Positions 41,657 to 51,805 are shown, counted from the stretch's first letter. The stretch is DNA of 64,000 nucleotides from AP-15 sp963750195 (GCA_963750195.1 CAVVPS010000010.1:124001-188000), one strand, 5' to 3'. Translations and numbers: made by a program. The notes: generated by a model not told the origin, from the letters alone.

Positions 41657-44371
41657 ATGTTGGCGCTGGGCCCTCTCGCTTTCGCCTCGCCTTGGCTGCT
41701 GGTAGCGCTGGCGGGGCTGCCGATTATCTGGTGGCTGCTGCGGGTGACGCCGCCAGCGGCGCGCCGCATCGATTTCCCGGCTATCCGGCTATTGCTGGGG
41801 CTGGCGCCGCGCGACGAAACGCCGGCGCGGACCCCGCTCTGGCTGATTCTTCTGCGTATGGCGCTAGCCGCGCTGGTCATTGTCGCGGCGGCTCACCCGC
41901 TCCTGAACCCGCAGGCACTCCTTGCCGGAACCGGACCAATCATCCTGGTCATCGATGATGGTTGGGCAGCGGCGCGCGATTGGCCGGTCCGGCAGGCGGC
42001 GCTCGACGATCTGCTGGCCGAAGCCGCACGCGAAAGCCGCCAGGTCGTCCTCGTCACCACCGCCCCGCCCGCCGGCGACACCGCATTGCCGCCGCTGGCG
42101 CCGGTCCGTGCCGCCGATGCCCGCGCCGCGATCGACGTATTGCAGCCAAAGCCGTGGCCGGTCGATCGGCAGGCCGCGCTCGCCCGGCTGAAAGCGCTGT
42201 CTGTGCCCGATATAAACGCCTCGATCTGGCTCAGCGACGGCATTGCCGACAGCGGTGCAACCGCGTTGGCAGCGTATCTCGACGATTTGGGCAGCTTGCG
42301 CTACCTCGACGCGGGGACGGGCGAGGCTCCGGCGCTGCTCGCCGCAGGCGATCGGGAGGCCAAGGATCTCAACGTCGTGCTGCGTTCGCTGCCGGCGGCA
42401 AAACCGCGACTCTATGCGGTGCGCGCGAGCGGTGCGGACGGCCGTTTGCTGACCCGCCGGGACGCGACTTTCGAGGCCGGCGCAAAATCGGTCAAGGTCG
42501 AGCTGGCAATGCCGAGTGAACTCGGAAACCAGACGACCCGCGTCGAGGTCGAGGACGGCCAATCGGCCGGCACCGTGCTTTTGCTTGACGAACGTTGGCG
42601 CCGCCGTCCGGTCGGGATCGTCGGGCCGCCAAACGGCAGCGCACAGCCGCTGCTCAGCGAGAATTTTTATCTGGAGCGGGCGCTGGGGCCGTTTGCCGAA
42701 ACCCGCCGGGGGCCGGTTACCGATTTGCTGAAGCGCCAGCTGGCAGTGCTAATCTACTCGGATTCGGGACCGGATTCTCCGGCGGAGGCGGCGGCGGTCG
42801 ACAACTGGATCAAGGCCGGCGGATTGTTGCTGCGCTTTGCCGGGCCCCACCTCGCCGAGCAGGACGACACGCTGTTGCCGGTGCGACTGCGCCGTGGTGG
42901 TCGCACGATAGGTGGCGCGATGTCGTGGGAGCAACCGGCAAAGCTCGCCCCCTTTGCCGCCGACAGCCCATTTGCCGGACTGGCGATTCCGACCGATGTG
43001 ACAGTTTCGCGCCAGGTGCTGGCCGAGCCTGATATCGACCTCGCGGGCAAGACCTGGGCGCGGCTAGCCGACGGCACCCCGCTGGTAACCGCGGAAAAGC
43101 GTGGCCGCGGCTGGATCGTGTTGATGCACACGACGGCAAACGCCGATTGGTCCAATCTCGCGCTCTCCGGCTTGTTCGTCGAGATGCTGCGGCGGATCGT
43201 GGCGACCAGCCAAGGGGTGACCGCGGCGAGCGAGGACAGGTTGCCTCCGATCGAGACACTCGACGGGTTTGGCCGGCTGCAGCGCCCCCCGGCGACCGCG
43301 CGGCCGATCCCCGGCAAAGATATCGCCGCCGCAGTCGTCTCGCCGCAACACCCGCCGGGCTTCTACGGAACGCGAAGATTCGCGCCGCGCGCTCAATCTT
43401 TCGGCCGGGATCGGCGAATTAAAGCCGATTGCCGGCCTGCCCGGCGAAACGCGGCAAGCGAGAACTTTGCCCGCGGCCGTGAAACCGATTTGCGCGCGCC
43501 GTTATTGACCGCCGCGATGTTGCTGGCGCTCGCCGATCTGCTGATCGCCTACGCGCTGCGTGGCCTGTTGCGGCGGCGCCCGGCGCAAGTCGCGGGCATC
43601 TTTATCCTCGCGGTGCTCGTCTTCCCCGGCGCGCCGCACGCCGACGACGCGTTCGTCGTCCGCGCCACCGCCGAGCTGCGCCTTGCTTATGTGCGCACCG
43701 GGGACGACGCAGTCGACGCGGAGAGCCGCGCCGGGCTCGTCGGCCTCAGTGATGTGCTCAATCGGCGGACTGCGGTCGAGACTGCCGACCCCCTCGCGAT
43801 CGACATCGAAACCGACGAGCTGATCTTTTTCCCGCTACTCTATTGGCCCGTGACCGTCGACCAGCCGCCACCGTCACCGAGCGCGATCGAACGCATCAAC
43901 CGATATATCGACACCGGCGGCACGATCCTGTTCGACACCCGCAACGGCGACGAGGAGACGCCCGGCCCGTTCGGCGGCGCGGCGATTGCGGCGGAGCGGC
44001 TGCGCCGGCTGACAGCGGGGATCAAGATGCCGTCATTGGTGCCGATACCGCCCGACCATGTGCTGACCAAATCCTTTTATCTGATGCATGAGTTTCCCGG
44101 CCGCTGGGATGTCGGGACTCTTTGGGTCGAACCGGTCGAGAACCATGTCAATGACGGGGTTTCCAGCGTCATCGTCGGCGCCGATGATTGGGCCGGCGCC
44201 TGGGCGATCGATAAGGATGGCCGGCCGCTCTATGCGGCGGTGCCGGGCGGCGAGGAACAGCGCGAAATGGCGCTGCGCTTCGGCATCAATCTCGTCATGT
44301 ACGTGCTGACCGGCAACTATAAAGCCGATCAGGTGCACGTGCCGGCGATCCTGGAGCGCCTCGGCCAGTGA
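41657..44371 (+). CDS. DUF4159 membrane protein with BatA-like N-terminus
   Basis: 904 residues. The N-terminal ~90 residues form two membrane helices (ASPWLLVALAGLPIIWWLLR, LWLILLRMALAALVIVAAA) as in BatA. A large extracytoplasmic part follows, then LTAAMLLALADLLIAYALRG and the C-terminal DUF4159 domain (RATAELRLAYVRTGDDAVDA, INRYIDTGGTILFDTRNGDE). Between about 43373 and 43477 the frame seems shifted and then restored: the alternative frame gives EDSRRALNLSAGIGELKPIA, which fits the family better than the arginine-rich reading. Third gene of the MoxR block. Confidence 0.88.
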   Translation: MLALGPLAFASPWLLVALAGLPIIWWLLRVTPPAARRIDFPAIRLLLGLAPRDETPARTPLWLILLRMALAALVIVAAAHPLLNPQALLAGTGPIILVIDDGWAAARDWPVRQAALDDLLAEAARESRQVVLVTTAPPAGDTALPPLAPVRAADARAAIDVLQPKPWPVDRQAALARLKALSVPDINASIWLSDGIADSGATALAAYLDDLGSLRYLDAGTGEAPALLAAGDREAKDLNVVLRSLPAAKPRLYAVRASGADGRLLTRRDATFEAGAKSVKVELAMPSELGNQTTRVEVEDGQSAGTVLLLDERWRRRPVGIVGPPNGSAQPLLSENFYLERALGPFAETRRGPVTDLLKRQLAVLIYSDSGPDSPAEAAAVDNWIKAGGLLLRFAGPHLAEQDDTLLPVRLRRGGRTIGGAMSWEQPAKLAPFAADSPFAGLAIPTDVTVSRQVLAEPDIDLAGKTWARLADGTPLVTAEKRGRGWIVLMHTTANADWSNLALSGLFVEMLRRIVATSQGVTAASEDRLPPIETLDGFGRLQRPPATARPIPGKDIAAAVVSPQHPPGFYGTRRFAPRAQSFGRDRRIKADCRPARRNAASENFARGRETDLRAPLLTAAMLLALADLLIAYALRGLLRRRPAQVAGIFILAVLVFPGAPHADDAFVVRATAELRLAYVRTGDDAVDAESRAGLVGLSDVLNRRTAVETADPLAIDIETDELIFFPLLYWPVTVDQPPPSPSAIERINRYIDTGGTILFDTRNGDEETPGPFGGAAIAAERLRRLTAGIKMPSLVPIPPDHVLTKSFYLMHEFPGRWDVGTLWVEPVENHVNDGVSSVIVGADDWAGAWAIDKDGRPLYAAVPGGEEQREMALRFGINLVMYVLTGNYKADQVHVPAILERLGQ

Positions 44372-46480
44372 GCGGCGGCGGCTTTACGCTCGCCGCCGCG
44401 CCGCTGTTGCCGTGGCTGTTGCTGGCCCTGCTCGCTATCGCCGGCGCGCTCTGCCTCGGTTTCGGCATTCTGCGGCGGGCCCCGGGGCTGGGCTGGCGGG
44501 CCATCGCGATCGTTGCGCTGCTGGCCGCCCTCGTCAACCCGTCTCTGATCGAGGAGCAACGCGCGCCGCGGCGGGACGTCGCCATCGTCATCGTCGACGA
44601 ATTCGCCGAGCCAGAGTATTGGCGATCGGCGGCAGGCGACCGAGACGGCGCTGGCGGCGGTCAAGAAGCGCCTTGCCCGGGAGCCCGATCTCGATGTGCG
44701 GGTCATCCGGGCGGGCGCGCCGCAGCCGGGCGCCGGCGACGAGGGAACCCGGTTGTTTGCGGCACTCGATCGGGCAATGTCGGATGTGCCGCGCCAACGC
44801 CTCGCCGGGGTGGTCATGATCACCGACGGTGAGGTGCACGATGTGCCGGCCGGTGATTCGAAAACGCTGGCACAAGCGGTCGGCGCGCCGCTGCATGTTC
44901 TGCTGTCCGGGCGGCCGGATGAGGGTGACCGGCGACTCGTCGTGGCCCAGGCGCCGAGCTTTGGCCTCGTCGGCAAGCAGGTGCAGCTGACCGTCCGGGT
45001 CGAGGACCTGCCCGAAACCGCTGCTGAGAAAGCCGGCGACGATCAGAACGAGGCGAGGGTGACCTGGCGCAAGGACGGCGGCGCCCGACAGCAACTGATG
45101 GTCCCGATCGGCCGCGACGTCCCGCTGACGCTCCCGATCGACCACGGTGGTCCCAATGTGCTGGAGCTCGAGGTTGCGCCCGGCCCGCGCGAGCTGACGC
45201 TCGTCAACAACCGCGCCGTCGTCGTGGTCAACGGCGTGCGCGACCGCTTGCGGGTGCTGCTGGTTTCCGGCGAACCGCATGCCGGCGAGCGCGTCTGGCG
45301 CAATATCCTCAAATCGGATCCGTCCGTCGATCTCGTTCACTTCACGATCCTGCGCCCTCCCGAGAAGCAGGACGGGACCCCGATCCGCGAGCTGTCTCTG
45401 ATTGCCTTTCCGATTCGGGAGCTCTTCGACACCAAGCTCGACGATTTCGACCTGATCATCTTCGATCGATATTCGCGGCCCGGGGTCATCCCGCAGGCCT
45501 ATCTCGAAAACGTCGTGCGCTATGTGCGTAACGGCGGCGCCTTCCTCGAAGCCGCCGGCCCCAATTACGGCACGCCAATGAGCTTGTCGCGGACCCCACT
45601 CGGGTCGATTTTGCCAGCCGACCCAACCGGCGACGTATATGAGGAAGGGTTCAAACCGCAACTGACCGATCTCGGCCGGCGCGATCCGGTAACCGAAGAA
45701 CTGCCAGGGGCGGGCCCGCGGGGCGGGTCGCCAAGCTGGGGACGCTGGTTCCGCCAAGTTGATTCGCGGGTCCGTAACGGCGTTACAGTGATGACTGGCG
45801 ACCGCGGCGACCCGCTGTTGGTTCTCGATCGTGTCGGCAAGGGACGGGTGGCGCAGCTCCTGTCCGACGAGATGTGGTTCTGGGCGCGCGGCTTCGAAGG
45901 CGGCGGCCCGCAGGCGGAGCTGTTGCGCCGGCTCGCCTATTGGCTGATGAAAGAGCCTGACCTCGAGGAAAACGATCTGCGCGCGGCGGTCGAAGGCGAC
46001 AGGCTGATCGTCACCCGCCAATCGCTGGAGCCCAACGACCATCCGGTCACAGTGACCGCCCCCGACGGGTCGAGCCGCAGCCTGAAGTTGACGCCGGAGC
46101 ATGGCGGGCGCAGCGGTGGCAGTCTGGCGATAGATCAGATGGGGCTCTACCGGGTGACCGATGGCACCCGCACCGCGCTCGCCGCGGCAGGCCCGCTCAA
46201 TCCGATCGAGTTCGCCGACGTCCTCACGACGCCGGCAAAGCTGGCACCGGTCGTCGCCGCGACCGGCGGCGGAATCTTCTGGGTCGGCTCGGGTAAGATC
46301 CCGGAGGTCCGCCGGGTTTCACCGGACCGGACCGCGGCTGGGAATAACTGGATGGGCTTCCGCGCGAATGGGGACTATACCGTGACCGGGCTCAGCGAGA
46401 TCCCTCTGCTGCCGGCGGTCGCGGCCTTGCTGCTGATCGTCGGCGGGCTCGTCGCGGCATGGCGCCGTGAGGGAAGCTGA
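44368..46480 (+). CDS. Membrane protein with GATase-like domain, frameshifted
   Basis: GTG 44368 overlaps the previous stop. Two membrane helices (PLLPWLLLALLAIAGALCLG, WRAIAIVALLAALVNP) lead to DVAIVIVDE; one extra T at about 44602 (GAATTC) breaks the frame. Removing it restores SPSQSIGDRRQATETALAAV and AREPDLDVRVIRAG. The VWA-like part continues RLAGVVMITDGEVHDVP; the glutamine-amidotransferase-like domain has FDLIIFDRYSRPGVIPQAYL and RNGGAFLEAAG but no obvious catalytic Cys. A last helix (LLPAVAALLLIVGGLVAAWR) ends it. About 703 residues. It probably forms a membrane complex with the MoxR/DUF58/DUF4159 proteins. Confidence 0.86.
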
Positions 46481-46512
46481 GCCGCCACTGCCGGCCTCCC
46501 AGGTGGATCTTC

Positions 46513-47199
46513 GTGTTGAGAAGGGTTCTGGCGCCGCTGCATCCGGACGGTTTCAAATTTGTCCTCGCGGCGGCGCTCGCCACGGTGCTGCTATTTCTGC
46601 TTTGGACCCCCGCCGGGTGGGCGGCCGCGGTAGTTACGTTGTGGATGGTCTATTTTTTCCGCGACCCGTGGCGCGTCACCCCGACCCGAGAGGGGCTGCT
46701 GGTCAGCCCGGCCGATGGCATCATTACGTCCGTGACCCCGGCTCGCCCGCCGCCCGAGCTCGAGATGGGCGACGCCGAGGTTGCCCGGATCGGCATTTTT
46801 TTGAACATTTTCGACGTACACGTGACCCGCGCCCCGGTCGGCGGCCGAGTTGTAGCGTTGCGCTATACCAAAGGCCGCTTTGTCAATGCGAGCCACGAAG
46901 AGGCGAGCCTCAATAACGAGCGGATGGCGATTCGCGTCGCTCCGCCCGAGGGTCCCGAAATCGCGTATGTGCAAATCGCCGGGCTCGTCGCCCGCCGCAT
47001 CGTCTGCGACCTGCGCGAGGGCCAGCGTATTGCGACCGGCCAGCGCATGGGCATCATCCGTTTTGGCTCACGGGTCGATGTTTATTGCCCACCACCTTAT
47101 GTAACAATGGTGGTCGCCGGGCAGCGGATGGTGGGTGGGGAAACCATTCTCGCCGACCGCCTGGCGCAGGAGCCGTCGCGACAGGGGGTCGCGCATTGA
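46513..47199 (+). CDS. psd: Phosphatidylserine decarboxylase proenzyme
   Basis: 228 residues from GTG 46513, the short (group II-like) form. A membrane anchor (FVLAAALATVLLFLLW, VVTLWMVYFFRDPWR) precedes VSPADGIITSV, IGIFLNIFDVHVTRAPVGGR and the self-cleavage site RFGSRVDVY, where Ser becomes the pyruvoyl group. It converts phosphatidylserine to phosphatidylethanolamine. The stop overlaps a TTG of the pssA frame and lies 32 bases before the preferred pssA start. Confidence 0.94.
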   Translation: MLRRVLAPLHPDGFKFVLAAALATVLLFLLWTPAGWAAAVVTLWMVYFFRDPWRVTPTREGLLVSPADGIITSVTPARPPPELEMGDAEVARIGIFLNIFDVHVTRAPVGGRVVALRYTKGRFVNASHEEASLNNERMAIRVAPPEGPEIAYVQIAGLVARRIVCDLREGQRIATGQRMGIIRFGSRVDVYCPPPYVTMVVAGQRMVGGETILADRLAQEPSRQGVAH

Positions 47200-47231
47200 A
47201 CGGGAGAGGGCGCGGTGCGGGGAGCGGGGCA

Positions 47232-48107
47232 GTGAGAAGGCGATCGGGCCGAGTCCGGCGGCAGCGGGTGCATCGGCTCTCGGACCTGTCGTTTAACCGC
47301 ATGGTCCCAAACATCCTGACCTTGCTGGCATTGTGCGCCGGGATGACGGCGATGCGCTTCGCGATGAGCGGTAATTTCGTCGGTGCCGTTTTTGCGATCA
47401 TCGTCGCCGGTATCTTTGACGGTCTCGACGGACGAATCGCGCGGTTGCTCAAATCGACCTCGAGCTTCGGCGCCGAACTCGACAGCCTGTCGGATTTCGT
47501 CAGCTTCGGCGTGGCCCCGGCCGCGGTGCTCTACCTGTGGACAATGTCGACCTTGCACGGCCTCGGCTGGGCGATCGTCTTGTTCTATGCCGTCTGCTGC
47601 GCCCTGCGCCTTGCCCGCTTCAACGCTGAGGCGGACGGCGATCGGCCGGCCTATGCTGTGCCGTTTTTCAGCGGCGTGCCGGCCCCGGGCGGAGCCGGGC
47701 TCGTCATGGTGCCGATGTTCCTGAGCTTCGAATGGGGCGATTGGCTGTTCCGCTCACCTTATCTGAGCGCGCTGACAGTAACCGGCGTGGCGCTGTTGAT
47801 GGTCAGCAAGGTGCCGACCGTGTCGCTGAAACGGATCCGCGTTCCCCATGACCTTGTGGTGCCGACCTTGCTTGGCATCGGCGTTTTGGCCGCCTTTGTT
47901 ACGACGGCGCCATGGGCGACCTTGACCGCAATCGGCGTTGTTTATATCGGCTCGATCCCGCTAACGATACGCGCTTACTACCGACTGCGCCGCGCCGCAG
48001 GGGCACGCCGGAGCGAACCGGCCGAGACCGCCGCGCTGGTGTTGCCGCCCGCCACTGGCTACCCGTTGAGCGAAGACGAGGCGCGCGCAAATCAGTGGCG
48101 GCACTGA
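47232..48107 (+). CDS. pssA: CDP-diacylglycerol-serine O-phosphatidyltransferase
   Basis: 291 residues. The CDP-alcohol phosphotransferase motif is complete: DGRIARLLKSTSSFGAELDS then LSD (DG-x2-AR-x8-G-x3-D-x3-D). Several membrane helices follow, from LTLLALCAGMTAMRFAMSG to TLTAIGVVYIGSIPLTI. It makes phosphatidylserine, the substrate of the adjacent psd product. GTG 47232 with GGAG at the right distance is chosen; TTG 47196, overlapping the psd stop, is an alternative. Confidence 0.93.
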   Translation: MRRRSGRVRRQRVHRLSDLSFNRMVPNILTLLALCAGMTAMRFAMSGNFVGAVFAIIVAGIFDGLDGRIARLLKSTSSFGAELDSLSDFVSFGVAPAAVLYLWTMSTLHGLGWAIVLFYAVCCALRLARFNAEADGDRPAYAVPFFSGVPAPGGAGLVMVPMFLSFEWGDWLFRSPYLSALTVTGVALLMVSKVPTVSLKRIRVPHDLVVPTLLGIGVLAAFVTTAPWATLTAIGVVYIGSIPLTIRAYYRLRRAAGARRSEPAETAALVLPPATGYPLSEDEARANQWRH

Positions 48108-48204
48108 CTGCCGCTCGCCGGCCGGACGAGCGGTTGCTTCGCGGCCGCTCACCCCTTAATTTCGGGTGGTCGCGGGACTGCCGTCACTAGGAGGAGGGCA
48201 CATC

Positions 48205-48630
48205 ATGCCAGTAAAAGCCGAAGTCATTCGCGCTGGAGCGCGCACTACGAGGCGAGGCGCCGCCGAGACCTTCACCGGGGTCGTGTTCCAGGATCCGGTC
48301 ATCACCGCCGAAGCGCCGTCGCGCCTTGGTGGTTCGGTCGTGACGTTCACGCCGGGCGCACGCACCGCTTGGCACTCCCACCCGGTTGGCCAAACTCTCT
48401 TCTGTTTGTCCGGCGTCGGCCGCATCTGCTTCCAGGGCGAAAAGCCGCAAGTGCTGAACCCGGGCGACACGGTCAATATCCCGCCTGATACGATGCATTG
48501 GCACGGCGCCTCGCCCGATCGCCTGTTCTCTCATCTGGCGTTGTCGGAAGCCGGCGAGCAAGGCCAGGGCACCAAGTGGGGCGAGCACGTCAGCGACCCT
48601 GAGTACACGGCGTCGGCGACCGGGGGCTGA
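48205..48630 (+). CDS. Cupin-domain protein, hydroxynitrile lyase/cyclase-like
   Basis: 141 residues, start MPVKAEVIRAGART with GGAGGAGGG upstream. The cupin motif 1 is FTPGARTAWHSHPVGQTLFC and motif 2 is LNPGDTVNIPPDTMHWHGAS, with HxH and later His/Glu positions able to bind a metal. This subgroup includes manganese-dependent mandelonitrile lyases and proteins called carboxymuconolactone-decarboxylase-associated cupins. No direct partner gene is nearby, so the reaction is unknown. Confidence 0.85.
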   Translation: MPVKAEVIRAGARTTRRGAAETFTGVVFQDPVITAEAPSRLGGSVVTFTPGARTAWHSHPVGQTLFCLSGVGRICFQGEKPQVLNPGDTVNIPPDTMHWHGASPDRLFSHLALSEAGEQGQGTKWGEHVSDPEYTASATGG

Positions 48631-48645
48631 AGCAGGAGGCCGAGA

Positions 48646-48718
48646 AGCCCCTTCACCCCTCGCGCCGCGCGGGCGCCTCCCTCTCCCGGCGGGCTGGGAG
48701 AGGGTCGGGTGAGGGGCA
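48646..48718. terminator. Large GC-rich dyad between convergent genes
   Basis: GCCCCTTCACCC near 48647 is complementary to GGGTGAGGGGC near 48708, and CCCTCTCCC pairs with GGGAGAGGG inside it. The nested dyad lies between the convergent cupin and epimerase genes and may terminate both. Similar blocks are common intergenic repeats in this bacterial group. Confidence 0.55.
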
Positions 48719-48722
48719 GTCG

Positions 48723-49664
48723 CTACCGGTCGGTGATCAGGGGCAGGCCTTCTTCGCGGCGCACCTCGTTGATGATCTGCAATACGCGTTCGCGATAGGG
48801 GCGGTACTGGACGCCGAACTCCTGGACGAGGCGGGTGTTGTCGATCAGGTAGTTGCCCGACAACTCCTTGCCCCCGGTTTCCTTGTCGAAGGTGATCTTG
48901 GCATCGGGCAGGAACTCGCGCACCATGTCGGCGATTTCGCCAAGGCTGATCGCGACGCCGCCGGTGTTATAGACCCAGTTTTTCGGCTTGTCGGTCATGA
49001 TCACCCGCGCAAAGATTTCCGCGATCTCGTCGACATGGACCGGGCAGCGCATCGCATCCTTGTAAGGAAACGAGACCGCCTTGCCGCGTGCCGGATCGGT
49101 AATGCAAAAGACATGGTCGACCGAGCCGACGATCTTGTCGTTGCCGGTGACGTTAGCCGGGCGGATCGCGGTGATCTCCATCCCGTGCTTCTCGCGGTAA
49201 TCCTGCGCCTGCCATTCGTTGAAGATCTTGTGCATCGCGTATTGGACGTGACCGTGACGGAAATCGTCCTCGGTGACCATGCGGTCGCCGTAATGCTTCT
49301 GCTCACCGCTGACCGCCAATGAGCTGGCATAGGCGACGCGATTGACGCCGCACAAATGCGCTGCCTCAAAGCAATTATCCATGCCGAGGATGTTGAGCTT
49401 GAACGCGGCATGCGGCGGATGCTCACTGCCGAGGTAATAGGCGAGGTTGACGACCCGCGTCGGCTTCGCCGTCGCCATCACCGACATCACGTCGTCGAAC
49501 TGCGCGACATCGCCGCGCACAACGCGGACCTGTTTCCCGAGATGGCCGTACGAGGCGGTGCCCGGGTTAATGTCCATGCAGGTGATTTCTTCGCCCCGGG
49601 CCGCCAATAGCGGGATGAGCCGGCGGCCGATGAAACCGGTGCCGCCGATGATCAGTGTCGACAT
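48723..49664 (-). CDS. NAD-dependent epimerase/dehydratase
   Basis: 313 residues from MSTLIIGGTGFIGRRLIPLL, an extended SDR with the GxxGxxG NAD motif. The catalytic pattern is present: YASSLAVSG and the Y-x3-K in YAMHKIFNEWQ. RPANVTGNDK and the substrate region follow. It acts on a nucleotide sugar or another keto/hydroxy substrate; absence of polysaccharide genes and the catabolic neighbours favour a non-sugar substrate (inference). ATG 49664 is preferred over 49679. Confidence 0.87.
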   Translation of the reverse strand: MSTLIIGGTGFIGRRLIPLLAARGEEITCMDINPGTASYGHLGKQVRVVRGDVAQFDDVMSVMATAKPTRVVNLAYYLGSEHPPHAAFKLNILGMDNCFEAAHLCGVNRVAYASSLAVSGEQKHYGDRMVTEDDFRHGHVQYAMHKIFNEWQAQDYREKHGMEITAIRPANVTGNDKIVGSVDHVFCITDPARGKAVSFPYKDAMRCPVHVDEIAEIFARVIMTDKPKNWVYNTGGVAISLGEIADMVREFLPDAKITFDKETGGKELSGNYLIDNTRLVQEFGVQYRPYRERVLQIINEVRREEGLPLITDR

Positions 49665-49791
49665 AGCTTTTCCTCCCAAGGGATGCCTGTCGCGACGTTA
49701 GTCGCCGCCCGGCGGTTGGGCAAGGAGCCGGCTTCCGCATATCTGGTATCCGACCTAAGCTGGGTGCGGGCAACGAGGGGATAGTCGGTCG

Positions 49792-51025
49792 ATGACGGCG
49801 ATCATTTTCGCTAACTGCGCGGTTCTCGACGGCACTCGACGGGAACGGCGCGAGGATCATCACGTTCTGGTCGAGCGCGGCCAGATCCGCGAGGTCTCGG
49901 ACCGGCCGATCAGTAGCGCCACCGCCGAGACTGTCGATCTCAAAGGGCGCACCTTGATGCCCGGATTGATCGACGCGCATGTGCACGTGGTCGCCGTCGA
50001 CCAGGTGCTGGCGCGGCTATCGGAGCGGCCGGTCAGTCTGGTGACATTGCAGGCCGCCCGCGTGCTCGAGGGGATGCTGCAGCGCGGCTTCACCACCATC
50101 CGCGATGCCGGCGGGGCCGATGGCGGACTCGCCGAGGCGGTCGAGGAAGGGCTGGTGCGCGGCCCGCGGATTTTCCCCTCGGGACAGGCGTTGAGCCAGA
50201 CCGGCGGACATGGCGATCTGCGGCCACGCACGCGCTCGGTGTCGGTCGTAGCCTGCGCCTGCTGCGAGGGCGGGGCCGGGCTCGCCCGCATCGCCGACGG
50301 TGTTGCGGAATGCCGCCGCGCGGCGCGTGACGAGCTGCGCAAAGGGGCAACCCAGATAAAGATCATGGCTTCGGGCGGCGTCGCCTCGCCCTATGACCCG
50401 GTGTGGAACCTGCAATACAGCGAAGACGAGGTGCGCGCGATCGTCGAGGAAGCGCGCGGCTGGCACACCTATGTGATGGCGCACGCCTATTCGCCGGAGG
50501 CGATCCGCCGCTCGACCGATTTCGGCGTGCGCTCGATCGAGCACGGCAATCTGATCGACCGCGCCACCGCCGAGCATGTCGCCGGCGCCGACGCCTTTGT
50601 TGTCCCGACCCTGGTTACCTTCGATGCGATGCACCGCTTTGGCAGGGAACTGGGTTTTCCCGAGGTGAGCCTCTCCAAGCTCGGCGACGTGCGCGAGGCC
50701 GGGTTGCGCTCGCTCGAAATATTGCAGGCGGCGGGGGTCAGGATCGGCTTCGGCACCGATCTGTTGGGCCCGATGCACCGCCACCAGTCGCGCGAGTTCG
50801 TGATCCGCGCCGAGGCGATGGCGCCGTTCGACATCATTCGCTCGGCGACGACCGTCAATGCCGAACTGCTGCACCGATCCGGCGAGATCGGCGTCATCGC
50901 CCCCGGCGCCCGCGCCGACCTGATCGCAGTCGACGGCAACCCGCTCGCCGAATTCCCTCTTCGACGGCCAAGGCGAGCACCTGACCCACATCATGAAGGA
51001 CGGGGTGTTTTATAAGCGGGGGTGA
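49792..51025 (+). CDS. Metal-dependent amidohydrolase, C-terminal frameshift
   Basis: MTAIIFANCAVLDGTRRERR, then the metal motif LMPGLIDAHVHVV, the carboxylated Lys candidate in GATQIKIMASGG, His ligands in MAHAYSPEAI and RSIEHGNLID, and Asp in RIGFGTDLLG. This is the imidazolonepropionase/prolidase-like subgroup. At about 50956 an extra base (GAATTCCC) breaks the frame; dropping it restores LFDGQGEHLTHIMKDGVFYK and a stop at 51025, the expected end. Uncorrected, the protein stops at 51015 with a foreign tail. Substrate unknown. Confidence 0.85.
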
Positions 51026-51210
51026 CAATCACCCTCCTCGAAACATCCGGTGCTCCTAATTAGATGGGTAGGCCGCCGCGGCAACTCGACATCAAGAGTT
51101 CCGCGCCGCAGCTCAGGCCATATGGGCGCTGTTCCCATCGGGAGCTGAAGCTCACACGCCGGCCTCTCGCCAAAGAAGACGACGATACAGCCGAAGCATT
51201 GCTGACGCGC

Positions 51211-51543
51211 TCAATCCGCGAGCCCCATGACGAATGCCAATGCCACATTGAGCCGCGCCATGTCCGCGGCCCCAAGTCGACCAATCTGTTCGCCGATCCG
51301 CTCGCGCCGTACAGTAACTGGTTTGTCGGCCATCACCTGCGATCGAACGCGCAATCCGGTCTCCGGACCGGGTTCGATCGCGATGCGAAAATCTATCTCC
51401 ACCACGTCGGAGGTCATCTGACAGATCACGACCGAAGCATGGCTATCCGGGATCGCATTCGATTGGACGATAACAGCCGGCCGCGGCTTACCGTAATCGC
51501 CTGGCGCGGCGACGATAACCACGTCACCGCGGTTCATCGTCAT
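51211..51543 (-). CDS. mazF: MazF/PemK-family toxin
   Basis: 110 residues: MNRGDVVIVAAPGDYGKPRP, AVIVQSNAIPDSHASVVICQ and the conserved end RIGEQIGRLGAADMARLNVA. It is a type II mRNA interferase fold. The start overlaps the antitoxin gene by 20 bases, so translation is coupled. It lies inside the catabolic island next to the HisD-like gene. Confidence 0.9.
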   Translation of the reverse strand: MTMNRGDVVIVAAPGDYGKPRPAVIVQSNAIPDSHASVVICQMTSDVVEIDFRIAIEPGPETGLRVRSQVMADKPVTVRRERIGEQIGRLGAADMARLNVALAFVMGLAD

Positions 51544-51736
51544 CGAATTCAGATACCGCTTCTATCCACAGAAGTGCGTCGCGTTCGCTATCGGGGTTCA
51601 GCTTTGCAACCTGCGTCTCAATCCGGTTGCGCACAGCTTCCAATCGCGCGTCGGGCACCGCAAGACGCAATTCGCGCAAGCCTTGGCGGCGGCGCCGTTG
51701 GCGCATCAATTTCATCCGCTCGGCAGCTTCGGTCAT
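51524..51736 (-). CDS. mazE: MazE-like (DUF3018) antitoxin
   Basis: About 70 residues from MTEAAERMKLMRQRRRRQGL, then RELRLAVPDARLEAVRNRIE and a C-terminal acidic segment ALLWIEAVSEFDDDEPR that would cover the toxin. The N-terminal part is the DNA-binding portion. ATG 51736 is preferred because GTGAG precedes it; ATG 51757 is also in frame and would put the palindrome immediately next to the start. Confidence 0.87.
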   Translation of the reverse strand: MTEAAERMKLMRQRRRRQGLRELRLAVPDARLEAVRNRIETQVAKLNPDSERDALLWIEAVSEFDDDEPR

Positions 51737-51762
51737 CGGACTCACAGCGTTCCACATGAGAG

Positions 51763-51776
51763 TGTAACGCGTTACA
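51763..51776. promoter_or_regulatory. Perfect palindrome, candidate MazE operator
   Basis: TGTAACGCGTTACA is a perfect 14-base palindrome 27 bases upstream of the preferred mazE start and also between mazE and the HisD-like gene end (51806). Antitoxin genes usually carry such an autoregulatory site at this place. Binding by MazE/MazF is inference. Confidence 0.55.
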
Positions 51777-51805
51777 ACGTAGCGGGCAAGCGTGCATCGC
51801 TCGCC

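Noticed and set aside
44588..46102. 504-codon minus-strand open frame opposite the GATase-like gene
   Set aside because: Antisense shadow of a conserved gene at high GC, with no start context or family pattern.
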